From: an uncultured Oscillospiraceae bacterium
Lineage (GTDB): Bacteria; Bacillota; Clostridia; Oscillospirales; Oscillospiraceae
Reading direction: 5' to 3'
Assembly: GCA_900762005.1 (NCBI GenBank)
Contig: CAAFEV010000118.1
Span: 1 to 7,215, forward strand
DNA: 7,215 nt
In this document: positions 1 to 6,109 of the stretch, piece after piece
How the letters are laid out: every line of letters begins with the position of its first letter
Numbering within the stretch: the first letter of the stretch is position 1
The notes under the pieces: generated by a model
What the model was told of the DNA's origin: nothing
Database searches by the model: none
What the model saw: the letters and a program-made list of their open reading frames with translations, nothing else
Translations under genes and position numbers: made by a program

Positions 1-1158
1 ATGTCTGTCTGCAATGCGTTAAATGAATATCTTTTAGAGCTTTTGCGCTGCGGGCTAAACGGTCAAGTGCCCTGCGAAAAGCCGGAGGGCGTTTCTTGGC
101 AAGCGCTCTTTTCCGCTGCGCGGAAGCACTCGGTTACCTCCTTGGCTTTTCAGGCGGTAAAACGAACGGCTTCCGTCGTTGAGCCGGTGGTGCTTTCGCA
201 ATGGCGGGATTATAACCTGATTGCGCTTGCAAAGTATTCCGCGCAGGTTCTCGAATTAGAACGGCTTTGCGATGATTTTGAACGGCTCGGCACGCCGTAT
301 ATGCCGCTGAAGGGCAGCTGTATCCGAAGGCTTTATCCGCAACCGGCTTTTCGTGAAATGGCAGATTTGGATATTTTAATTCCCAAAAAGCGACTTTCGG
401 AATGCGAGGCGTTGCTTTCAAAAAGAGGCTATGTCATGCAATCGCGGCAGTCCTATCACTCCGAGTGGGAGCGGCCGCCTTATATGGCAGTGGAGCTGCA
501 CAGTGCACTTATTCCGTACGAAAGTGAGTTTCGACCTTTTTTTGCCGATCCGTGGAAGAATACCGTTTGCGCGGACGGCACGCATCTGACAAAGCAGACC
601 CTTGAGGACGAATACCTTTATCACCTTGTTCACTCTGCAAAGCACTATTTCTCCGGCGGCACCGGCATCCGCTCCGTGCTGGATGTCTATATTTACAAAT
701 CCGCTGTCGGCAGCGAGCTGGACAACGCTTATCTCTGCCGTATGCTTGAAAAAATGCGCCTGTCGGAATTTGCCAACTCCATTGAGGAGCTTGCCGAAGC
801 GTGGTTTTCCTGCCCGGGAAAGCCGCTACACGAGGATACGGCGCAAATGGCGCAGTTAATTCTCACTTCCTCAACCTTCGGCTCCAAAGGAAACTACGCA
901 GTGAATACCATCCGCCGATATACCCAAAAGGGCGACAGTATCAATCGGGCAAAGCGAAGATTCTTCCGTTCTATGCTTTGCCCGCGGTATGCCGATATGT
1001 GTTGGATGTTTCCCGTTTTGCAGAAGGTGCCGGTTTTGTTACCGGCTTGCCATTTGTACCGCTGGGGCAAGCTGCTGGTGCACAAGCCGGGTGCCTTGAT
1101 TAAGAAGATTATTTATATTAACGGCATTGTCAAAGACAAACAAAGGGCAGGCAAATAG
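1..1158 (+). CDS. Uncharacterised nucleotidyltransferase family protein (NTP_transf_5-like), 385 aa
   Basis: This gene resembles the 'uncharacterised nucleotidyltransferase' family (Pfam NTP_transf_5 type), often found in Firmicutes polysaccharide loci but without an established substrate. Seen in the sequence: an N-terminal helical part with the family-like RKHSVTSLAF stretch (about residues 41-50), then the nucleotidyltransferase core with an LKG motif (103-105) and the metal-binding-type pair D122 and D124 in MADLDILIP. The ELH motif (165-167) and the later HLVHSAKHYF and GIRSVLDVYIY segments also fit the family. The C-terminal third is basic with hydrophobic stretches and is less conserved. 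No signal peptide is visible, so a cytoplasmic location is expected. The ATG is the first base of the window, so its ribosome binding site cannot be seen; the N-terminus looks natural for the family, but an upstream start cannot be excluded. The gene is followed by an 86-base gap and is probably co-transcribed with the sugar genes. Its function there is unknown; transfer of a nucleotide or another group to a sugar or protein is possible. Confidence 0.8.
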   Translation: MSVCNALNEYLLELLRCGLNGQVPCEKPEGVSWQALFSAARKHSVTSLAFQAVKRTASVVEPVVLSQWRDYNLIALAKYSAQVLELERLCDDFERLGTPYMPLKGSCIRRLYPQPAFREMADLDILIPKKRLSECEALLSKRGYVMQSRQSYHSEWERPPYMAVELHSALIPYESEFRPFFADPWKNTVCADGTHLTKQTLEDEYLYHLVHSAKHYFSGGTGIRSVLDVYIYKSAVGSELDNAYLCRMLEKMRLSEFANSIEELAEAWFSCPGKPLHEDTAQMAQLILTSSTFGSKGNYAVNTIRRYTQKGDSINRAKRRFFRSMLCPRYADMCWMFPVLQKVPVLLPACHLYRWGKLLVHKPGALIKKIIYINGIVKDKQRAGK

Positions 1159-1231
1159 GCCGATTGTTTGCTTTTTGCGCGCAGGCGCAGACCTTTTCCG
1201 AATGAACGGCGAATAGATACAGCCATAAAAT

Positions 1232-1236
1232 GGGGG
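1232..1236 (+). promoter_or_regulatory. Ribosome binding site deciding the dehydrogenase start
   Basis: GGGGG sits eight bases before ATG 1245. It overlaps the last base of the alternative ATG at 1230, so the downstream ATG is the likely start. The resulting N-terminus, MSLYENLL, is also what TviB-type enzymes usually show. Confidence 0.7.
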
Positions 1237-1244
1237 TACATAAA

Positions 1245-2558
1245 ATGTCTTTATACGAAAACTTATTGGCAAGAAAAGAAAGGTTGTCACTTGTCGGGCT
1301 CGGTTATGTCGGAATGCCGATTGCGGTTGCCTTTTCCAAAAAGGTGGAGGTCATCGGCTTTGACCTGAACGCGGCGAAAATCGACCTTTACCGCAGAGGA
1401 ATCGACCCGACGAACGAGGTCGGTAATGAGGCAATTGCGGCTTGCGCCGTCGATTTCACCGCAGATGAGAAAAAGCTGCGAGAGGCAAAATTTCACATCG
1501 TTGCCGTGCCGACGCCGGTCAACGATGACCACACGCCCGACTTGACGCCGGTCGAGGGTGCCAGCCGAATTCTCGGTCGCAATTTGCAGCGGGGGAGCAT
1601 TGTGGTTTTTGAATCCACCGTTTATCCCGGCGTCACCGAGGATATTTGCGTTCCGATTCTCGAAAAGGAATCCGGCTTAAAATGCGGCGTGGACTTCAAA
1701 ATCGGCTATTCGCCGGAGCGAATCAATCCCGGCGACAAGGTGCACCGTTTGGAGACGATTACCAAGATTGTCTCCGGCATGGACGCGGAAACCTTGGAGG
1801 AGATTGCCAACACCTACGAGCTGGTTGTTGCGGCAGGCGTACACCGCGCCGAATCTATCAAGGTCGCCGAGGCGGCGAAGGTCATTGAGAACAGCCAGCG
1901 TGACATTAACATCGCGTTTATGAACGAGCTGTCCATCATTTTCAACAAAATGGGCATCGATACCAAGTCCGTTTTGGAGGCTGCCGGGACGAAGTGGAAC
2001 TTCTTGAATTTCCAGCCGGGTCTTGTCGGCGGACACTGCATCGGCGTCGACCCGTACTACCTGACCTACAAAGCCGAGCAGCTCGGTTATCACAGCCAGA
2101 TTATCCTTTCAGGACGCCGCATCAACGACGATATGGGCAAGTATGTGGCGGAAAACTTGGTCAAAAAGCTGATTGAAGCGGACAAGCCGGTGAAAAACGC
2201 GCGGGTTGCCATTTTGGGCTTTACCTTCAAGGAAAACTGCCCCGACACCCGAAATACGAAAATCATCGATATTTACTGCGAGCTTCGCGAGTACGGCATC
2301 ACGCCCGTTATCGCAGACCCCGCCGCCGACTCGGACGAAGCAAAGCGTTTGTACGGTATTGAATTTGTCGAGGAAAGCACCGTTAAAAACATGGACGCGG
2401 TGATTCTTGCGGTTGCCCATGAGCAGTTCAAGGCGCTGTCCATGGTGGACATCGACAGCCTTTTCGCACCGAATGTGCCGAAGGTTTTGCTCGACCTAAA
2501 GGGTCTGATGGATCGCAAGGCGTATGAAGCCGCCGGTTATCATTACTGGAGACTCTAA
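1245..2558 (+). CDS. tviB: UDP-N-acetyl-D-glucosamine/galactosamine 6-dehydrogenase (TviB/WbpA family), 437 aa
   Basis: This cytoplasmic enzyme oxidises C6 of a UDP-N-acetylhexosamine to the uronic acid with two NAD+, most likely UDP-GlcNAc to UDP-GlcNAcA. The N-terminal Rossmann motif is GLGYVG (18-23), with D40 ending the second strand, a typical NAD-binding arrangement. ESTVYPG (123-129) and YSPERINPGD (155-164) are signatures of the Vi-polysaccharide TviB/VipA subgroup. The catalytic cysteine is C265 in GGHCIGVDPYYL, and a C-terminal UDP-binding domain carries GFTFKENCPDTRNTK. Length and all key motifs are intact. The start was placed at 1245 because GGGGG at 1232-1236 lies 8 bases upstream. 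An in-frame ATG at 1230 would place that ribosome binding site inside the gene, so the five extra residues are unlikely. The matching 4-epimerase lies downstream at 6110. Whether the substrate is the GlcNAc or GalNAc form cannot be decided from sequence; the symbol is by family resemblance only. Confidence 0.93.
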   Translation: MSLYENLLARKERLSLVGLGYVGMPIAVAFSKKVEVIGFDLNAAKIDLYRRGIDPTNEVGNEAIAACAVDFTADEKKLREAKFHIVAVPTPVNDDHTPDLTPVEGASRILGRNLQRGSIVVFESTVYPGVTEDICVPILEKESGLKCGVDFKIGYSPERINPGDKVHRLETITKIVSGMDAETLEEIANTYELVVAAGVHRAESIKVAEAAKVIENSQRDINIAFMNELSIIFNKMGIDTKSVLEAAGTKWNFLNFQPGLVGGHCIGVDPYYLTYKAEQLGYHSQIILSGRRINDDMGKYVAENLVKKLIEADKPVKNARVAILGFTFKENCPDTRNTKIIDIYCELREYGITPVIADPAADSDEAKRLYGIEFVEESTVKNMDAVILAVAHEQFKALSMVDIDSLFAPNVPKVLLDLKGLMDRKAYEAAGYHYWRL

Positions 2559-2592
2559 GCCCTTCTTCCGGCGCACAAAATAATCGAATTGC

Positions 2593-2597
2593 GGAGG
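2593..2597 (+). promoter_or_regulatory. Ribosome binding site deciding a GTG start for the sugar transferase
   Basis: GGAGG is six bases upstream of GTG 2604. It lies inside the longer open frame that begins with TTG 2589, which argues that translation starts at 2604 and that the mature N-terminus is MYKGFKRFFD, as usual for small phosphoglycosyl transferases. Confidence 0.8.
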
Positions 2598-2603
2598 ATT
2601 GCC

Positions 2604-3200
2604 GTGTATAAAGGATTTAAGCGTTTTTTTGACATTGTTCTTTCCGCCCTCGGGCTGCTGGTGTTATCACCGTTTCTGTTGCTGTTCGCCCTGCTGGTAA
2701 AGCTCACCTCCAAGGGTCCTGTCCTCTTTTGCCAAAAGCGGCTCGGGCGAAACGGCAAGGAATTCACAATACTCAAGTTTCGCTCCATGGCAGACGGTGC
2801 AGAGCGCACCGGCAGCGGTGTTTATTCCGGAAAGAATGACCCGCGTGTGACAAAGGTCGGCAAAATTCTCAGAGCCACCAGTGCCGATGAGCTGCCGCAG
2901 CTTTGGAACATCCTGCGCGGTGATATGTCCTTTGTCGGGCCGCGCCCGCCGCTGACCTATCACCCGTGGCCGCTGGAGGAATACACCGAGGAGCAGCGGC
3001 ATATGTTCGATGTCCGCCCCGGCATTACCGGCTGGGCGCAGGTGAACGGACGCAAGGGCGTTGAGTGGCACAAGCGGATTGAATTAAGCGTTTGGTATAC
3101 CCGCCATATTTCCCTTTGGCTGGATATAAAAATTCTCTTCAAAACCGTTGCAAAGGTCTTTACCAATGCCGACAATGTGAATGAGGGCGCAACGCTGTAG
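2604..3200 (+). CDS. Undecaprenyl-phosphate phosphoglycosyl transferase (small monotopic, PglC-like bacterial sugar transferase), 198 aa
   Basis: This enzyme is expected to transfer a sugar 1-phosphate from a UDP-sugar to undecaprenyl phosphate at the inner face of the membrane, the first committed step of repeat-unit assembly. It is the short monotopic type (PglC size) without the extra membrane helices of WbaP or WcaJ. An N-terminal hydrophobic segment (about residues 8-33) contains the Ser-Pro break (S22-P23) of a re-entrant membrane helix. Family motifs follow: FTILKFRSM (54-62), the catalytic Asp-Glu pair D95-E96 in SADELPQLWN, FVGPRP (110-115), and PGITGWAQVNGR (139-150). The GTG at 2604 is chosen because GGAGG (2593-2597) lies 6 bases upstream. 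The frame also opens at a TTG at 2589, which would encode the ribosome binding site itself. Which sugar is loaded cannot be read from sequence; a UDP-HexNAc or the HexNAcA made by this locus are candidates. Confidence 0.93.
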   Translation: MYKGFKRFFDIVLSALGLLVLSPFLLLFALLVKLTSKGPVLFCQKRLGRNGKEFTILKFRSMADGAERTGSGVYSGKNDPRVTKVGKILRATSADELPQLWNILRGDMSFVGPRPPLTYHPWPLEEYTEEQRHMFDVRPGITGWAQVNGRKGVEWHKRIELSVWYTRHISLWLDIKILFKTVAKVFTNADNVNEGATL

Positions 3201-3217
3201 CCCATCGGAGGCAAATT

Positions 3218-4039
3218 ATGCTGAAGCTGATGTACATCACCAATAATCCGCAAATCGCCGAAATTGCCGCTGACGCGGGCGTTGACCGTATCTTTATCGA
3301 TATGGAGGTGCTCGGCAAGCAGCAGCGGCAGGGGAATATCGATTCCGTAAAGTCCGCGCACACGCCGGAGGATATTTACCGCGTGCGCGAAGCCATCGGA
3401 AATTCGGCGCAAATTCTCGCGCGGGTGAATCCGCTCAATCCGAATTCCGAACAGGAGATTGACGCCTCCGTCGAAAACGGCGCAGACCTGATTATGCTGC
3501 CCATGTGGCGGTCAGCACAGGATATTTCCCGTTTTTTGCAGATGGTCGGCAGACGCGCAAAAACGATGCCGCTTTTGGAAACAAAGGAAGCAGACTGTTC
3601 GCTGCCCGAGGTTTTGAAGCTGCAAGGCATCGACGAGCTGCTAATCGGGCTGAACGATTTGCATTTGAGCTACGGCCGCAAGTTCATGTTCGAGCTTTTG
3701 GCGGACGGGACGGTGGCGCGTCTGTGTGCGCAGATGAAGGCTGCCGGAATCCCTTACGGCTTCGGCGGTGTCGGCAGACCCGGCACAGGGCTGCTGCCCG
3801 CGCAATACATCCTTGCGGAGCATTATCGGCTCGGCTCCGGCTGCGTCATCCTCTCGCGAAGCTTTTGCAACACCACGCTCCTGCGCGACGAACAGCTGAT
3901 TCGTGAAACCTTTGTCGAAGGAATCCGCGATATTCGCAAATGCGAAGCGGAGCTTGCAGCATGGAGCGAACGGGACTTTGAGGAAAACCGCTTGCGCGTG
4001 TGTGACTGCGTGCAGCGTGTGATTGAGGCTGTCGGATAA
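3218..4039 (+). CDS. HpcH/HpaI aldolase/citrate lyase-like protein in a polysaccharide locus, 273 aa
   Basis: The protein has the TIM-barrel motif order of the HpcH/HpaI aldolase/citrate lyase family, whose members make or break C-C bonds next to a keto acid or acyl-CoA using a divalent metal. Visible landmarks are the early acidic motif FIDMEV (D28, E30), the substrate-binding arginine R69 in LARVNP, GADLIMLPM (88-96), metal ligand E121 in LLETKEA, and metal ligand D147 in IGLNDL. The classical HpaI motif has a catalytic histidine directly after the glutamate of the first motif; here that position is V31. A glycine-rich segment (PYGFGGVGRPGTG, 179-191) and the stretch ending in LSRSFCNT look specific to a subgroup I associate with glycan loci. 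The ribosome binding site GGAGG (3207-3211) is 6 bases before the ATG. The gene lies 17 bases after the sugar transferase and 1 base before the dehydrogenase, so the two enzymes are probably coupled. The reaction is unknown; a pyruvate-dependent aldolase or a lyase on a carboxylated sugar is possible. Confidence 0.82.
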   Translation: MLKLMYITNNPQIAEIAADAGVDRIFIDMEVLGKQQRQGNIDSVKSAHTPEDIYRVREAIGNSAQILARVNPLNPNSEQEIDASVENGADLIMLPMWRSAQDISRFLQMVGRRAKTMPLLETKEADCSLPEVLKLQGIDELLIGLNDLHLSYGRKFMFELLADGTVARLCAQMKAAGIPYGFGGVGRPGTGLLPAQYILAEHYRLGSGCVILSRSFCNTTLLRDEQLIRETFVEGIRDIRKCEAELAAWSERDFEENRLRVCDCVQRVIEAVG

Positions 4040-4040
4040 G

Positions 4041-4955
4041 ATGAAGACACTGATTACGGGAGCCTTTCCGCTCAACGAACAACAAAAAACGGAATTGGAG
4101 CGGCTTGGGCTTGCGATTACCGTGCATCCCGATGAGCGTATGCCGGTGGCAGAGCCGGAGCAATACAAAGCGGTTATCTGCAACGGCTTGTTTCTCTACA
4201 ATCCGATTTCTGCGTTCCGCAGCTTAAAGTATATTCAACTGACCAGTGCCGGCTTGGACAGAGCGCCGCTTGACTACATCGAGTCGCATAACCTCGTTCT
4301 TTGCTCCGCCAAGGGCGTTTACAGCATTCCGATGTCGGAATTTGCGCTGTGCGGCGTGCTTCAGCTTTACAAAAAAGCCGCCTTCTTCCGCCAGAATCAG
4401 GCAATCGGAAGCTGGCAAAAGCAACGGGATTTGCGGGAGCTGTTCGGCAAGCGTGTCACCGTTGTCGGCTGCGGCAGCGTCGGAACGCACTGCGCGCAAC
4501 GCTTTTCCGCTTTCTCGTGCGTTGTGACGGGCATCGACCTGTATCCTGCAAAAAATCCTGCCTTTGCGCAAGTGCTCCCGCTGACGGAGTTAGACGCGCA
4601 GCTGCCGCAAACCGATGTGCTCGTGCTGACGCTGCCGCTGACGGAAAAGACGCGGCACTGCATGGACGAAAAACGGTTTGCGCTGATGAAAAAGGATGCC
4701 GTGCTGGTCAACATTGCCCGAGGTGCCGTTGTCGATGCCGACGCGCTGCGCTCTTGGTTGTCGGAAAATCCGGCAAGCGGTGCGGTGCTGGATGTGTTTG
4801 AAACGGAGCCGCTGCCTTCCGACGACCCGCTTTGGACGCTCGAAAACGCAATCCTTACGCCGCACAATTCCTTTGTGAGCGTGGATAACGCGGAACGCCT
4901 ATACCGTTTGATTTATCGGAATTTTCAAGAATGGAGCGCCGGAGAAGCAAAATGA
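4041..4955 (+). CDS. D-isomer-specific 2-hydroxyacid dehydrogenase family protein, 304 aa
   Basis: Enzymes of this family interconvert 2-keto acids and D-2-hydroxy acids with NAD(P)H. The split substrate domain covers the N-terminal ~110 residues and the extreme C-terminus, with a central Rossmann domain between. The nucleotide loop is GCGSVG (143-148), and D166 at the end of the next strand suggests NAD(H) rather than NADP(H). The catalytic triad is intact: R227 in NIARG, E256 in VFETEPLP, and H275 in LTPHNS. The R-to-E spacing of 29 and E-to-H spacing of 19 fit the short GhrA-like form. The ATG at 4041 follows the aldolase stop codon after one base. GAGG at 4025-4028 is a rather distant (12-base) ribosome binding site inside the aldolase gene, consistent with translational coupling. 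The frame opens earlier at TTG 4023, but no better ribosome binding site precedes it. The substrate is unknown; the neighbour suggests the keto acid product or precursor of the aldolase-like protein. Confidence 0.87.
   Translation: MKTLITGAFPLNEQQKTELERLGLAITVHPDERMPVAEPEQYKAVICNGLFLYNPISAFRSLKYIQLTSAGLDRAPLDYIESHNLVLCSAKGVYSIPMSEFALCGVLQLYKKAAFFRQNQAIGSWQKQRDLRELFGKRVTVVGCGSVGTHCAQRFSAFSCVVTGIDLYPAKNPAFAQVLPLTELDAQLPQTDVLVLTLPLTEKTRHCMDEKRFALMKKDAVLVNIARGAVVDADALRSWLSENPASGAVLDVFETEPLPSDDPLWTLENAILTPHNSFVSVDNAERLYRLIYRNFQEWSAGEAK
4952..4955 (+). other. ATGA stop/start overlap coupling dehydrogenase and GT4 translation
   Basis: The ATG of the GT4 gene and the TGA of the 2-hydroxyacid dehydrogenase share four bases. 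This is a classic arrangement for termination-reinitiation coupling and indicates that the two proteins are made together. It depends on choosing the GT4 start at 4952, which is supported by GGAG at 4941-4944. Confidence 0.8.
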
Positions 4956-6061
4956 AATTTATCTTGGTATCTCCCAAAAACAGAACGACCTATAATTTTC
5001 GCGGTGACCTTATTCGGGAACTGCAACGCCGCGATGCCGAGGTTCTGGTTACCGGTCCCGACCGCGAAAATATGGAGGGAATTAAAGCGCTCGGCGTCCG
5101 CTTTGCCGAGGTTCCCATGCACAAAAACGGCACAAACCCCTTTGCCGACCTCCAATACAAAAAAGCGCTGACAAAGCTCTTCCGCGAGGAAAAGCCGGAC
5201 GCGGTGCTCGGCTACACCATCAAGCCCGTAGTTTACGGCATCTTGGCGGCAAAGCGCGCCGGCGTGAAGAACGCAACCGCATTGATTACGGGCGTGGGCT
5301 ACACCTTTATCGCCGCCTCCATGAAGGCGAAGCTGCTGCGCTTTATCGTGCAGACGCTTTACCGCGCCGCCTTGAAAAAGGCAAACCATGTCGTGTTTCA
5401 AAACCGGGATGATTTGGATGCCTTTGTTTCGAGAAAGCTCGTGCGTCGGGAAAAGTGCAGCGTTGTCAACGGCTCGGGCGTGAACATCGGTCATTTTTCC
5501 CTTGCTCCGCAGCCCGAGGGCGCCGTGCGGTTTTTCATGCTCTCACGATTACTGAAAAGCAAGGGCGTTCGAGAATATATCGCCGCTGCGAGAATCGTGA
5601 AGGCGCAGTGCCCCGAGGCGCAATTTGCCCTTTTGGGCAAGTATGAGACCGCCATGCAGGACGCGGTTGCCAAAGAGGAAGTGGAAAGCGCAATCCAAGA
5701 CGGCGTGATTGTCCGCTATGAGGAGACAAACGATGTGCGTCCCTATTATCAAGATTGCAGCGTGTATGTTCTGCCCTCCTACAGTGAGGGTATGCCGCGC
5801 ACGGTGCTCGAAGCAATGGCAACGGGTCGCGCAATTCTGACAACCGACGCAAACGGCTGCCGCGACACGGTAATCGACGGAAAAAACGGCTATCTCGTGC
5901 CCGTAAAGGACAGCGAAGCACTGGCGGAGAAAATGCTTCTTTTGGCAAAAAATCCCGCTTTGGTCGCCCAAATGGGCGTGGCAAGCCGCAGGCTCTGCGA
6001 GGAACGCTTTGCCGTTGAAAAGGTCAACGACGCGCTGCTCCGGCTCATGCAGCTTGCGTGA
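4952..6061 (+). CDS. Glycosyltransferase family 4 (PglA-like), 369 aa
   Basis: This is a retaining GT-B glycosyltransferase that would add a sugar from a nucleotide donor to the lipid-linked repeat unit on the cytoplasmic side. The N-terminal acceptor domain (about 1-180) has the NFRGDLIRELQ start of the PglA-like subgroup. The C-terminal donor domain (about 190-369) begins with FFMLSRLLKSKGV, where R199, K202 and K204 are the expected phosphate-contacting basic residues. It carries the GT4 E-x7-E signature at E279 and E287 in SEGMPRTVLEAMATG, followed by NGYLVPVKD. No transmembrane segment is obvious. The ATG at 4952 overlaps the TGA of the dehydrogenase in an ATGA arrangement, with GGAG at 4941-4944 seven bases upstream. 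An alternative in-frame ATG at 4931 would add seven arginine-rich residues and has no ribosome binding site, so it is not preferred. Resemblance to PglA (an alpha-1,3-GalNAc transferase) suggests a HexNAc or HexNAcA donor, but specificity is an inference. Confidence 0.92.
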   Translation: MKFILVSPKNRTTYNFRGDLIRELQRRDAEVLVTGPDRENMEGIKALGVRFAEVPMHKNGTNPFADLQYKKALTKLFREEKPDAVLGYTIKPVVYGILAAKRAGVKNATALITGVGYTFIAASMKAKLLRFIVQTLYRAALKKANHVVFQNRDDLDAFVSRKLVRREKCSVVNGSGVNIGHFSLAPQPEGAVRFFMLSRLLKSKGVREYIAAARIVKAQCPEAQFALLGKYETAMQDAVAKEEVESAIQDGVIVRYEETNDVRPYYQDCSVYVLPSYSEGMPRTVLEAMATGRAILTTDANGCRDTVIDGKNGYLVPVKDSEALAEKMLLLAKNPALVAQMGVASRRLCEERFAVEKVNDALLRLMQLA

Positions 6062-6109
6062 TTGCCTGCAATTTTCGCGCGAAATTAAGAAAGAGGGAAT
6101 ATCAACAAT

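Noticed and set aside
1149..1176. Possible terminator after the first gene: GCAAA (1151-1155) pairing with TTTGC (1167-1171), followed by five T
   Set aside because: The stem has only five firm pairs, mostly A-T, with wobble extensions and a loop of about ten bases; too weak to call a terminator.
1159..1229. Possible promoter in the 86-base gap before the UDP-sugar dehydrogenase
   Set aside because: No -35/-10 pair with good match and spacing was found; TAGATA at 1214-1219 lacks a matching -35 element.
1677..2093. Minus-strand open frame (138 codons) inside the UDP-sugar dehydrogenase
   Set aside because: It mirrors the codon pattern of the real gene and has no recognisable protein features.
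3641..4183. Minus-strand open frame (180 codons) across the aldolase/dehydrogenase junction
   Set aside because: It shows no domain and spans two well-supported genes; treated as a shadow.
4301..4801. Plus-strand open frame (166 codons) in another frame of the 2-hydroxyacid dehydrogenase
   Set aside because: The translation is low-complexity, rich in Arg, Ala and Cys and without motifs, while the overlapping dehydrogenase has an intact catalytic triad.
4931..4951. Upstream in-frame ATG start for the GT4 gene
   Set aside because: It has no ribosome binding site and adds an arginine-rich leader that the family lacks; ATG 4952 has GGAG at good spacing.
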